Source of the DNA: Aquilaria yunnanensis
Taxonomy: Eukaryota; Streptophyta; Magnoliopsida; Malvales; Thymelaeaceae
NCBI GenBank assembly: GCA_039654915.1
Contig: JBDJPA010000012.1
Coordinates: forward strand, 1,674,001-1,738,000
Reading direction: 5' to 3'
Length of the DNA: 64,000 nt
Made by a program: the position numbers and the translations under genes. Positions within the stretch are counted from its first letter, which is position 1. Each line of letters begins with the position of its first letter. Positions 12,623 to 24,070 of the stretch are shown here, one piece after another. The notes beneath the pieces were generated by a model. That model was not told the DNA's origin and ran no database searches. It was given only the letters and a program-made list of their open reading frames with translations.

Positions 12623-15600
12623 ATGGCGTTCGTGAAGGGCAATTTGCTGACCAAAACCAGGAAACTCGTGAAGGGATTGGCCATCGCTGAACCTGTCTGG
12701 CTAAAGGCCATGGAACAGTCAGTCACTAATCTCTTTTTATTCTTTTATCTTGTTCTGCCCTGCAATTCACTGTTATCTAGTTGTTGTTCTGGTTCCTTGT
12801 CGAAATGACATGAATTCGTCCCTTTTTAGTTTGTCTTTGGTAAAGATCTACACTCTTATTTTGTTTCTAAAGGTTAAACTTTTCTGGGTAGGCGAAAGTG
12901 GGAAAAAAAAAAATCTTCCTTTCTAATTCTTTTCACCTGTTGGTGAATCCTGGAGAAGTTCGTTGCTAGAAGTGGAATCCTAGTGTTTTCTGCTTAATGA
13001 ATGACTTTCAGATAATGAGACAGAGTTGTGGTAGGTCCTTGATAGGTTTAGTGGGGTTTCTATTTTCTTGTGGAAGGGATATGACTGGGGAAGATGGAAC
13101 AACTTAGTGAAGAGGTGAGAACTTTAGATGCATGGTCCATTTAATAAAGTTTCTTTGTTCTATTTTGAGGATTTAATTATGTCATCTATACATGTTATGT
13201 ATTCCACTGATTTCTCCTCCTTTGTTATGATTTTTGCAGTGCACAAAGAAATTATAATTCTGTTTCACCGTGAGTAATTAGAACCCCCAAGACTCTTTCA
13301 TGTGTTTCTAAATGGGAAATATAACTGGTCTTCTGTTTGTTAGGGTGCTTTGGAATTGGGGATTTGTTAGGTTAGTTGAGTTGAACAAGTCTCCACATTG
13401 CATACGCGTATTTTGCACACTTTTGATAAGTTACCATACATGTAGAGTTTCATACTTGGTGCATTTACTTTAAAGTGACCAACAAAGATTTGAAATCGGT
13501 ACATTAAGAAATATGTTGGAGGTGGGGTTACATAGATAATATGTAATTAGTCCATGTTGGTTTCTGGAGGTTGGAGGTTTTTCCTTGCAAAACAATAATC
13601 CAGGTGTTCCCTTTCTGGTGATGTTGAAAATCTGTTACTCTTAGAAGTTCATAATTCCTTTTTCTGTTACTCAGGTAACTATATGGTTGCGTTTCCCAGA
13701 GATTATAGTTCTTCAGTTGTTTTCTCTTAGGTTTTAGAACTTTTAAGTGAAGGAACAACTTGTTTTACTCCAGATGCTTATGTTATTTACATTAAGCTCT
13801 TTTTATTCTGACAGGGCACCACCTGTTACCTTTCCTCGCCCTGATGGAAAAATTAAGAGAATCAGCCTTCCAGAGGACCGCTACATAAAGAAATTTTTCC
13901 AGAAACATCCAGATTCAAAATATCATGATGCCATCAAGTATGGTTCTCCTCCCGCTCTACTCTCGCTCTTGTTCTTACGCCTGTACCAATCTTATCTGCT
14001 ACTCATGATATGAGTTTCATAATCAATACTTTCTTTCTCTTTTCTGAACATTTAGAAAGCCAAGGCCAATGGGGAACTGTACCTGGTTAGCAGCATCTAA
14101 GGTTTAAATGCTAAGCTAAACCTTTGTTTGCTATTAGTATCGTGCTTCTGAAAGGTTATTAGTTTTTGAATGGCAGGAAGCAGATTTTAGGGTTTTTCTA
14201 ATACATCAACCTGCTGCAGCAGTCAGAAAACTAGGGGGCTTATAAAAGTTAGTAAGAATAGGTAAAAACCTTTGAATTAGGAATGATTTATCTAAAACAT
14301 TTCATGCGTATGGTAAAAGACAGAACATGTGGGGCATGAAAGGTAATCAAGCAGTTAAGTTAAGCTTCAGTTACGAGGATCCTGTAAAACAAATTTAGAA
14401 CATACTTATTTACTCAAAAGAAAAGGAAGAACCCAGACTAGGAGTGGTTATAGTTATCATAACAGTTTAGAGGTCAATTTCCAGTCAGCATGCCAAATAG
14501 TTTTCCTTTGTGTTTGTGCATTATCAGCTTCAAGGTTACTGCCCCAATTCACTACCACATAACAGCAGACTTTATAGAGGCTTACTTCACTTCACTGCTG
14601 TCTATCCTTGCTTCTGTACACTTGAAAATTCCTCAAAAACTCTGGATATTTACTGTAGCATATTTGATATGATAAATGCATTTTTAAGGCAGAAGGTTTT
14701 ACCTTTCTGAAATTTAACTGTTATTCACATGATAATGATAGCCTTGCTCTTCAATTGACCTGCCAGATTCTGCAACTAGATACTTCAATCCTATCCATTC
14801 CTCTTGCACTTGATAGCAATTTTGTCTGTTGATGGTATTAGGCTCAAGACTTGTTCCTTCGAACTCTTTAATCCAGAAACCAACTTCCCATTTGTGGGCT
14901 TAGCTCTCTCCCAAGTTTATCAAATGACCTGACAAGCAGGGACTAACTGGGGTCTGTCCATTTCAGATAACTCGCAGCCTAACTTCTGGTTGACTCTCCA
15001 ATTTCTTTTCATGCCAACAGTGTTCCCTACTTCCCTTCTCCTCCGTCACTCTTCTGTAAGCCCTTTGTCACCACAATTCAGCGTTCTTGTCACCAACATC
15101 AGAAAAACTTAGAATGTAAGACAACTAATCTTTCTAAAAAATACTATTAAACAAATTTCATAATCATAAATTTCCTGCTGACTAAGCCATGTCTTTCTTA
15201 GCTTTCAGAACAAGCATTATCTGTTAGTGCAGGAATTTACGATTTGTGTTGATGCAGGCTTACTGCATTTGATCCACCTCCAGCGCGTATATTTGGCTTG
15301 CGGGTGCTTGAATTGAAAGAGCATGGAGTTAGTGAAGAGGAAGCAATGGCTTTGGCTGATGTATTTTTTCCTGAATCCTCAAAGCTCATTATGTGTCTTA
15401 TGGACTATTATATGGAGTATTTCCTTTCCCCAAATTCCAGTTTTTCTGCATCACTTCCCTTTTTCGAGTCTTAGAGACGGACGTGGTCGGTTTCCTTTTT
15501 ATGTTTTTCACAGATGGAGTATCGGGCAGAGAAAAAGCAAAGGAAGATGGCATATGCTCGACTGAAACAAATTGCCCGTCTTCAAGGGAAGAAGCCTCCT

Positions 15601-15756
15601 CCAAATCCATATCCCAGTCCGATTAAGGAGATACAAGCAGAGGAGAGACCATATGTGCGTGACCGTTTCTATAATCCCAATACCCGGAGGATTCTGGAGA
15701 AGCTGAGACAGGAGAAGAAGGCTGAGATGGAGGACAGAATGAGAGCGAGAAGCTAG
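12623..15756 (+). CDS. Mitochondrial small-subunit ribosomal protein mS23
   Basis: Four exons with frame-consistent GT-AG junctions: 12623-12717, 13815-13937, 15258-15360 and 15514-15756. They total 187 codons. The product is basic and helical, with blocks typical of the plant mS23 family: an N-terminal MAFVKGNLLTKTRKLVKGLA, then APPVTFPRPDGKIK, LPEDRYIKKF, FDPPPARIFGLRVLELKE, GVSEEEAMALADMEY and a lysine/arginine-rich tail containing LQGKKPPPNPYP and IQAEERPYVRDRF. It would be part of the small subunit of the mitochondrial ribosome. No classical long presequence is seen; in this family the basic N-terminus presumably serves for import. The first donor sits within codon 32 and is a weaker GTCAGT. 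The gene is intact. The large introns hold no obvious second gene. The family call rests on recalled similarity, not on a search. Confidence 0.85.
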
Positions 15757-16489
15757 TAGGGCTCTATATATACTCAATGAAAAAAATTCATTTCTCCACT
15801 TTTAGGGCTGAAAATATAGAATTGTTAGGCATCAAACTTCTGCAGTTCTGTTCATGCCAATCATCACGGGGAAGTCCCACAATTGTCGGTTGATCTCAAA
15901 AAATAATCTTCGAGGAATTAGGGAAGAACAAGCATGTTCTTGTACCTGATCCAAAGAAAGAAATTTAAGCATTTTTCTCCTTTTCTTTTCCTGAGCATTT
16001 TTCTGTTATAACTTCTTTGATCAATTAATAATTTTAGCGATCAATTTGAAAGTTTTTGAGTATTTACGAATGGGGAAAACCGGTTTCAATACTTTAGAGC
16101 AGTTTTTTTCCTCTCTCCTTATTTCCTGAATTTGAGATTTTTGGCATCAATTAAACTTGATGACCCTTCTGGTCATGTAGATGATGATTGATGAGTGCCT
16201 GACAATTACTTCGTTAATGCTGAAATTCCTACCACACCAAGCTTTTTTGTTTTGACTTGGTGCTTATACTGTAGTACTTTTTTTTGGGTAAGAGTGAGTT
16301 GCCACCATTTTATTGCGCCACTTGCAAGTTGAAACAATAAATTGATCACTTGACGATTACTCCATTATTTTTAGTACTATAGATTTCTTGAACACAAATG
16401 CATGGAAAAGAAGAATCACAACATTTACAGATGGTTATTTGCTTTCGCTCCCAAGCGTATCGTGTAATTGTGTCTTGGTGAAGACAAGG
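15757..16489. other. Intergenic, 3' flanks of mS23 and Derlin remnant
   Basis: Convergent 3' ends. A/T-rich, with no gene or named repeat seen. Confidence 0.5.
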
Positions 16490-17735
16490 TCAGAAGTAGC
16501 CGCCACCAAGACGACAACTTGTCCCATGAAAAGCGACACCATCGGCCGAAGCCGAGTTCTGCCTCTTGACCACCGCCGGTCTGAGCCTGCTCCGGCGAGG
16601 CAACTGCCGGATTGTGAGCGGCTGCCACCAAGACAGTGAGTAACTTCTTCCTCGGAAAGCAACTCCAGCTGATGGGTCACGCTCCACTGGATAGTTGATT
16701 TGCACTCCCTCACCCCAAAATGCTACTATCTCGTGAGTGGAAACTCCACCATCAAGTACCACATCTAGAGAGACACAAAAACTTTCATCAACTTGATTAG
16801 CTGGTCGGACAAAGATGATGGCATAAATGCATAACTAAGCAGGAGAAAGAAGATAAAGGACAGACCCATAGAGGAACGTATTTTCCACCAGCAAGAGGGT
16901 GAACAACTGTCAAGAATTAATACAGATGGCCTGCAACCATCCCAACCAAGAATGTCAGGTTTTATAGGATTCCCGATAACCATGTCCACTGCCAACCTTG
17001 TCCATGGTAGATATAATCCCTGTAGAACATAAGACATACCAACGCGGCCAGTTGAGAATAGTTTCGTGGGAGTGACACAGATCATGCTACGATTCAAGTT
17101 CTCCAGTAATTGTCTTCTATTTTGTTCTTGTCATGGGACCATACATAGATATCAAGCTAGTACCTTGAAGGACACTAAACCATAGAAGCTCACACGGGCA
17201 TTAGGGAATTCCCCTGCCCCACATATAGAAATGGAATGGCAGCCATCACCTTAATCAAATAGTCGATCATTCGTTACAAATACATCGAATTGAAGTAGGT
17301 TTGTGGTGAAGTTGCTTCTTTCTACTTACAACAAGTAATAAAGCTCCGAAGATAAACATCGACACATTGTCTGCTAGGGTCCCCTCTTCAGTGGAACACC
17401 ATACCTTGCTCCGCACCAATTCAATTTCCGAGTTACTTGGATAAAAGAGTTTGCAAAATCACAGTATTATGATGAAAAACCGGCACAGTTGGATTCTCTT
17501 ACAGCATCAGAAGATGGAAGGCAAAGGGCAGCGAAAAGGGGCCCAGAAAGAAGAAGTTCGTAACAAGTCTCTATATCTGCACCAGACAAGAGTTGTTTGA
17601 ACAAGCACAAAGCTACTTCCTTATTCTCTTCCATTTCCATTTTTAATTTGCATCAGAAGTTTAGATTGTAAGCCAGAATGAACAACTGCACTTACCTGGA
17701 AACGCTTGAAGATGTCACTACAAAACAAAGCTAAG
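16490..17735 (-). pseudogene. Derlin-like (ER membrane, ERAD) pseudogene
   Basis: Read right to left, five or six decayed exons of a plant Derlin can be followed. Near 17735-17700: LALFCSDIFKRFQ, ending at a good GTAAGT donor. Near 17560: RLVTNFFFLGPFSLPFAFHLLM, with a TAG where tryptophan is expected just before it. Near 17400-17330: ARYGV and MFIFGALLLV. Near 17210-17165: EFPNARVSFYGLVSFK. Near 17020-16880: GLYLPW...DMVIGNPIKPDILG, then a frameshift into GMVAGHLY-stop-FLTVVHPLAGGK. Last is 16762-16490, still open: IVAFWGEGVQ and two VAFRGRSY-like ends. The first exon (about 40 codons) is missing. Derlins are multi-span ER proteins that retrotranslocate misfolded proteins. Splice sites remain recognisable, so this is a degraded gene copy and not a retrocopy. 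Its 5' end lies beside a MITE. Confidence 0.85.
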
Positions 17736-17796
17736 TCCCGGTAGCTGTAAGGACTGAGGTGAAAAGCGGCTGTGGCCGTAAAACAAGAGCTATATA

Positions 17797-18036
17797 CCAC
17801 TCACTGTGTCACATTAATTGACATTTTTACCTATTTTTAGTGAAGTTTGACCTAAATATATTTATATTATTATGTATTGAAAAAAATTCTTAAAAATAAT
17901 ATTTAGAAACTATAATCTTTAAAGTTTTATTTTCATATAAAATATTTATATTTTTATAATAAATTTTAAAAGAAATAAAATCATAAATTAATTGTTATAA
18001 ATAGTAAAAAAGTCAGTTTTTATGAAACGAAAGAAG
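17797..18036 (+). mobile_element. Degenerate Stowaway-type MITE beside the Derlin remnant
   Basis: About 240 bp between TA dinucleotides at 17795-17796 and 18037-18038. The ends are decayed CTCCCTCCGTCCCA-type repeats. The interior matches the intact element at 34952-35183 (ATATTTAGAAACTA, then AAATCATAAATTAATTGT). Confidence 0.65.
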
Positions 18037-18089
18037 TATAAAACAGAGCTGAAGCTATATACTATAAAACAAAGCTAAGTCCTGGTAGC

Positions 18090-18570
18090 TGGAAAGGACG
18101 AATTTGCCACGAAATTATAGCTTTGGCAAGTATAAGAAGCTAACCTATGGTTCTAGGCCACCAAATAGATCGTTGAGTTTATCTGATTTAGCAGCCAACT
18201 TAAACAAAAACTTCATCTCAATGCAATGTTTTTCCAGGGATGGTTATAATTAGGAGTGAATTTGCGGTTGAACATGTATGAACTTTATATGAGTCGAAGG
18301 GTAAAAGAATTGGAGAATAAAATGTTGTGAAAAAAGTTGGAGCTAATTACGGTTTTTTGGTTGATTTGGGAATTTTGAGATATGCAGATTATCCTAGACA
18401 TAGAATGCTAGGTGGGAGAACTAGAAATAATGTGACATATTATTCTAGACAAGCAGGCGGAGCTAAAAACAAAAAAGGTCAGTGGGGCAATAATTAATTT
18501 TTCTAAACATATATCTATAAATTTTAAAACTTATGGGGTCAAGTTGCAAATTTATTAAAGAAATAATTCT
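18090..18570 (-). repeat. Dispersed repeat, copy B (inverted relative to 8450-9190)
   Basis: Reverse-complement match to copy A in the same block order, lacking the MITE of copy A. Between 18061 and 18110 it abuts a 45-bp near-copy of the Derlin remnant's 5' exon (17705-17755), so local duplication has also occurred. Confidence 0.75.
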
Positions 18571-18714
18571 ACAAATAATTAACCCATGCACAACAAAACT
18601 TCCAAGTCCTTGCTGCCAAAAGTATATGCAGCAAGTACCCACAGACACAACTAGGACTTCGACTTCTGGAAGCTATAAACCCTAAATCGACGCCATTGTA
18701 CAAAAAACAAGTCA

Positions 18715-19690
18715 GATGTTGATCAGTTTTCTATCAAAACTGCCAATCATCTTGTGCTGATTGATATGGGGTTGCATGGATTAGAAATTTTGGTCTTGGA
18801 TGTAGAGTTTATTGTGGCATACTAAAATCTTAAAACCTTTTTGTGGCGGGCTTTGATAAACGCTCTACTATCTCGAGATAACTTGTGGTATTGAGGTATG
18901 CAGGTTCCATCTGTTTGTCTGGTTTGTCGAGCTGGGATGAAGATTTTGCATCACATGTTCTTTCAATGCCCTTGGTCTCATCTAATATGGTCATCTTTGG
19001 GCTTTAGTTTTCCTCTTGGAGTTCAGCTTCATGATATTATGGAGACTACTTTTGCTCAGAATGTGTGGTAGGGACAACTCATGGTTGTACCGGAACCACA
19101 GCTTTTTTTTTTTTTTTCCAGCCATCCCATAGATTTTATGATATGAATTGCCTCGCAGACTCCTGACCCATCAACCCAGACATATAGCTTGAGCAGTCAA
19201 CTGTGCTGGGAGCTTCTAACAGTGGGGGTGGTGAAGTTGAATATCGATGAAGCCATTTTTCAACCTTAGGCATTTGCTGGTATTGGGGTTGCAGCCTGGG
19301 ATCATAAGGGCAAGGCTCTTTTGCTCATGTGTCAGGAGGTGCGTTTTTATGAGTGTTCTTCAAGTGGAAGCATTTGCAATTTTCTATTCTCTGCTCGAGA
19401 CTAGGAGGCATGGGTGAAGGTCAATTATCCTCAAGTCAGATTCTCAAGTTCTGATTTCAGATGTTCGATCTGGCAGGATGGTGTTTATGTTTCCTTTTGG
19501 TGTGATTTTAGATGATATTTTAACATTTGTTCCTACTTTTGATTTTATTATTTTTGCTTATAGGGTAGACTTTGTAACATAGTAGCTCATCGTCTTGCTA
19601 GAACTACATGCATTCTTGCAGGACAAGTGTATTTTACTGAATCTCTTCTGGAATGGTTGATTGTTTCTCTTCTTTTAGATGATAATTAAT
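18715..19690 (+). mobile_element. Decayed LINE fragment (zf-RVT and RNase H regions)
   Basis: Plus-strand fragments resemble the ORF2 C-terminus of plant LINEs. They include a zf-RVT block near 18900 (VCLVCRAGMKILHHMFFQCP) and an RNase H-like block near 19220-19300 (VKLNIDEA, then GIGVAAWDHKGKALLL). Stops and frameshifts are frequent. Its ends and target-site duplication could not be fixed. It is distinct from and more decayed than the LINE at 9487-11383. Confidence 0.7.
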
Positions 19691-20186
19691 GCAAAGTGAT
19701 GGAATTAATTATTTTGAAGAAAAAGGAAAAATTATGTTAAACTACTTTAACAATAAGGCCAATTAGTTTCAAATTCAATTTTAGTCATTAGTGTACATTT
19801 ATTATTTTCAAATTTATTGAAATTGTTTGATTTTAAAAACAAATTATGCTTTAAATCTATGACCACCTGTTCTAAAAGTATTTTCTTTCCTTTTGAAACA
19901 GCAAATTACCCCGTTATATGGGTTAAGAAGTTGGCCTGCAAGTATTACCATTTTTTGGGCAAAAAATGTTCCCCTGCCATATCTGACGCTAAAGAAAGAT
20001 GGAGGCATGTTTCGCAAAAATGCAAAATTTTGGTTTCAAATTGGGCTTTTTCTTAAAAAAAAAAAAAAATGCAAACGTTATCCCTTCCGCCTCCATTAGA
20101 GAGCTGAGCCCCCTTCATCAAACTTCATTACTCAAACAACGAAGGACTTTAGTGGGGAAAAAAAAAAACAGATTAACCGAAAGGAG
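19691..20186. other. Intergenic, promoter side of the CPBP protease gene
   Basis: AT-rich with several poly-A runs. No motif could be assigned with confidence. Confidence 0.4.
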
Positions 20187-23100
20187 ATGGTTTCGACTTT
20201 GATTACGGTACTAGCTCAGTCTTCACTCAGCTGTCTCGCCGATTCCCCAATCTTGACCAGAAAAACTGTACCTATTTTTCTCAGCAGACCAATCCCTGTT
20301 TCGTGGTTTGGTCGTACGAGGTCGACTCTGTTTCCTGAAAAAGTTCCACGTTTTCTTCTTTCTTCCAGTGCCCAAAAAGACTCAGTTTCGAATGCTCAAG
20401 GCAAGGTATGATTTTTCTGTCAAAGGTCGTTTCTTTTCAGAATCCGATAAAAATTTTTTTTGAATTGTTATGTGTTTACCTTACTTTGGCTGTAAAAAAG
20501 GAGTTCGAATCGAAGTGGCCGGTACTCAAGCGATGGGAAGTTCCATGGGGGTGGCAAACAATTTCACTAACCTCCCTTGCTTGTGGATTCAGGTGTGCGT
20601 CTAAACTTATGGTGGTTTGAATTTTGGGAGTGCTTTCTCAGTTTAGCTTCTGTGTTAGATATGCTTCTGCGAGAGGTTCTTGAATCATAGGCTTCATAGC
20701 TTAATGTTGTCTGGTAGCCTTTTTGGTCCTGAGTTCGAAAGGGAATTAACCTTTTCCCAGCCAGTTTTGCTTTGACAGGATTGGTAGAGACCGCAGCTCT
20801 ACCTTATCTGGGGATTAAAATTGAAGAATTGAGTCTGGATGAAAAGGCAGAATTACTTCTTGTGGATCAGAGGTATGCTTCATTACTACGTTCACATATC
20901 TACATGTTACAGTGTAGTTTTTTCTATCTAAAACTATACTGGGAAGTATAAGTACTTGGGGCATCTAGAAGGGGCCGGGTCAAAACAACCTGGATCCTAT
21001 TCCTAAGGTGTGTGATTATGCCCATCAACTGGTAGTTTTGCGACTAAAGCAAGACCGCAAGTTCTACAGTATAGATTTTTTTGTTTTGATACTTCTACAC
21101 TATAGTTTTTGCTAGTCATGAGATATGCTAGTTTCAAAGTTTTTATTTTCGAAGATAAATGTCTCACTAATGTTGTACAGGATTGTTTGCTATGTATCTC
21201 AAACTTCAGTTCTCTAGACATGAGAGTGAAATTAAAGTAGAAATGCTGTGCTATAAAAGGGAAAAAAAAACCAGAGTTGACATCTCAAATGTATAGCTTT
21301 TCAAAATTCAAATGATTATATTTCCTAAGAAATTTAAAAATTCAATGTCGATTTGGATTGTCAATATCATGTTTTATGGCTGGCTTACTACCAAATCTTG
21401 TGACTTCTGAGTAGGATGCACAGTAATCCAATGCCCTGAAGAGAGCATTATACTTGATAATTTTTTTTTAAATTTCAAAACTATGCTTAGCCGCATCTTT
21501 CATTTGAAAGATGATTCTCTATATTAGTAATTTGATTTGCATGTGGGGAGTAGGATCAACACTAACTCCAGGTTATGGTCTTTTTATTTATTTATTTATA
21601 TATATATTTTTTGGGTGGGGGTGGCTAAACTTGGTAAAATGTTCTAGGATACCTTGGTTCCTTGAAGTTGTTTAAGTCATATACGTTTTCTTTTTGTTTC
21701 AGTAAGCAATCAAATATTTTGGGCTTGAACAGGTGAAGAATGCCCCCTCCCCCCTTTTTTTAGTAGCATAGTGAAGAAGCATAAGCTTCTCGCCCAAGCA
21801 TGTCTTCTCTGGTTGCATACGTGTTTCTAGTTAAATGTGTAATGCTTTGTTTATATAATCTGTCCTAGAGCTAAACTTCTATTGGTGACTTAAAATGCGT
21901 GACTTCTCTCTCAGACTGCAAGTAGATTTAAATTATTTTCTTAATTGCTTTGGCAGCATTACTACTGCAGTTATCCTTGGGATCTTATTTACAGTTGCCA
22001 ATACCTTTCAACCGCTTCCTGAAGACATATATCGCTATGGTACTTAATTCTCTTTAATAAAGCATTTGTTCTGTTCAATCTATTTGTTCTTGATGTGAAA
22101 TTAGCCACTTCCATGTGTAATTGCTACTGTCTGCATTTGCATTATCTTGAGACTTGTTGGGCTATTTGTAAGTTTGCATGGAATGCCTTGATGCTAAGCA
22201 ATTTGCGCCATTTTGATGGAAAAACTGTTATTTCTGTCCATTTCTGTGTTTTCTCTTGTTTAGTTTACAACAGAGTGGAAACCTTTGTCCCCTATGCTAA
22301 CTTTTGATGCTGGCTGTTACTGTTTCAGATTTGAGGGAACCTTTCAACCTGCAAAGGGGATGGTTCTTGTGGGCTGTGATTGGTCTTGTTGCTGCCCTCA
22401 TTGCATTAGGATTAACAGGAGCTGCACTTTCTCTCTTCCGTGGTGAGGACACACAAAGAGAGGTAAGAAATGGCCCAGTTTATCCTTTTCTCCTTAAAAT
22501 ATCTAGATTTAAATTCAGGACATCCAAAGAAAAGAAAAGGTTGGATGCCTGTGAGCTTTTTAGATTGATGCATCATGAACTCTCTAGCACTCATGCTAGA
22601 ATATCATTTCCCTACCTTTTCTCTTTTGTGAAAGCTTGCTAAGATGTTGAAACTTTCTTCCAGACGGATGCTTTGGTTCGATTGCTTCCATTGATTGGTT
22701 CCTCGACTACTAGGTACACCTTTGAGTTAATTTTAGCATATTGCTATTAGAATGCTTAGCTGAATGCAAGTCTAACTGACTATAAATCTATGAGAGTTAA
22801 AACCTTTTCTGCTTGTTCCTTAGTGATTTGAATTTGATTATTTCAATCTCTTTTACAGCACTGCATCTTTGGTGGGCATCACTGGTGTTTTGGCTCCACT
22901 TTTGGAAGAGACAGTATTTCGAGGATTTCTCATGGTTTCCTTAACAAAATGGTATTACTCTTTTTCACAAACAAATTAGCAATTCTAGAATTGTCTTGGT
23001 CACTTTTGTACTCGTAGCACATGAATTTGTTGCAGCACATTTCTCAGGTGTATGCTTGATATCTTTCAAACATCAGCTACTAGAATTGTGCGTTCGGCCC

Positions 23101-24070
23101 TTCCCCTACTTTTGTATAACATGCTATAACTAATGAAACTTATTAAGCATATTTTCTAATCTGAGTGAGAAATTTCAGTTCAGGGGGAATCAAATCAGTT
23201 GGTTCCTCCTGGAGATTGAGGTGCTAGAACCAGTTCATTTTAACTGTTTTCATTATATTGATTTCATCTTTCAATGATATCCGACTCTATTATATGTTTT
23301 TCATTTTTCCTTTCAGGGTCCCTACGCCAGTTTCAATTGTTATCAGCGCTGCCATCTTTGCCATCGCACATCTCACTCCCGGAGAATTTCCTCAGCTGTT
23401 TGTGCTGGGTAATGCATCAAACTTTGACTGCCCAAGTTGAGAGCACCTAGGCCATGTTTACTTGGGCAAATTGCATTATTGCAATTCTTCGTTAGTTCAT
23501 TCTGAAATGGACGAACGAAGAATTTCTATGCAACATGCGTGTAATGAGGCAAACATATCCTTGGTTGTGGGTTAAAGTGGCTCTCAAATCAATGCCAAAC
23601 TTTTCTGGTTCTTGCAGGGAGCGCTTTAGGATTTTCATATGCTCAAACTCGTAACCTGTTGACTCCCATCACCATTCATGCTTCCTGGAATTCTGGAGTC
23701 ATTTTGCTTCTCACCCTTCTTCAGGTAGACCTTTTCTCTTGAATAATGCTTTCAGTTCTCACCCTCCTTCAGGTAGACCTTTTCTCTTGAATAATGCTTT
23801 CAGACTTTAAACTTTTCTATGAAAGTGAATTTGAAAATCAATATATAGAGTCTGTAGACAATAAATTGGAGCAGAAACGTATGCAGAATTCAACTGTGTG
23901 CTAATTCTTTACCACATCGGTTCACATAATTAATTCTTTAAAAGGAGAATCTGCAATTTAACATTGTTCTTTGTAGATTTACAAAGTTGATTCTTGATGT
24001 TGTTTTTCTTGTTTATTTGTGGGTGTAGTTACAAGGATATGATATCAGAGACTTATTACAAGCAAGTTGA
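20187..24070 (+). CDS. CPBP-family (CAAX-like) intramembrane protease, probably plastid
   Basis: Ten exons, all frame-consistent: 20187-20405, 20501-20592, 20765-20872, 21957-22039, 22329-22462, 22664-22713, 22859-22951, 23317-23408, 23618-23724 and 24029-24070. They total 339 codons. Residues 1 to about 70 are rich in S/T/R and poor in acidic residues, like a chloroplast transit peptide. Several hydrophobic spans follow (for example SITTAVILGILFTVANTF and WAVIGLVAALIALGLTGAAL). The Abi/CPBP motifs are complete: E245-E246 with R250 (EETVFRGF), F274-H278 (FAIAH) and H311-N315 (HASWN). These are the glutamates and histidines used by metal-dependent glutamyl proteases of the Rce1 type. Most plant plastid members have no proven substrate, so the activity is inferred from motifs. 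Exon 2 has a weak purine-rich acceptor. From memory it resembles At1g14270. Confidence 0.9.
23708..23803 (+). repeat. 48-bp tandem duplication across the exon 9 splice donor
   Basis: Two adjoining 48-bp copies (23708-23755 and 23756-23803) differ at one base. Each holds the last 17 bases of exon 9 and the GTAGAC donor. The first copy ends in TTTCAG, so the second copy begins right after a possible acceptor. Confidence 0.95.
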
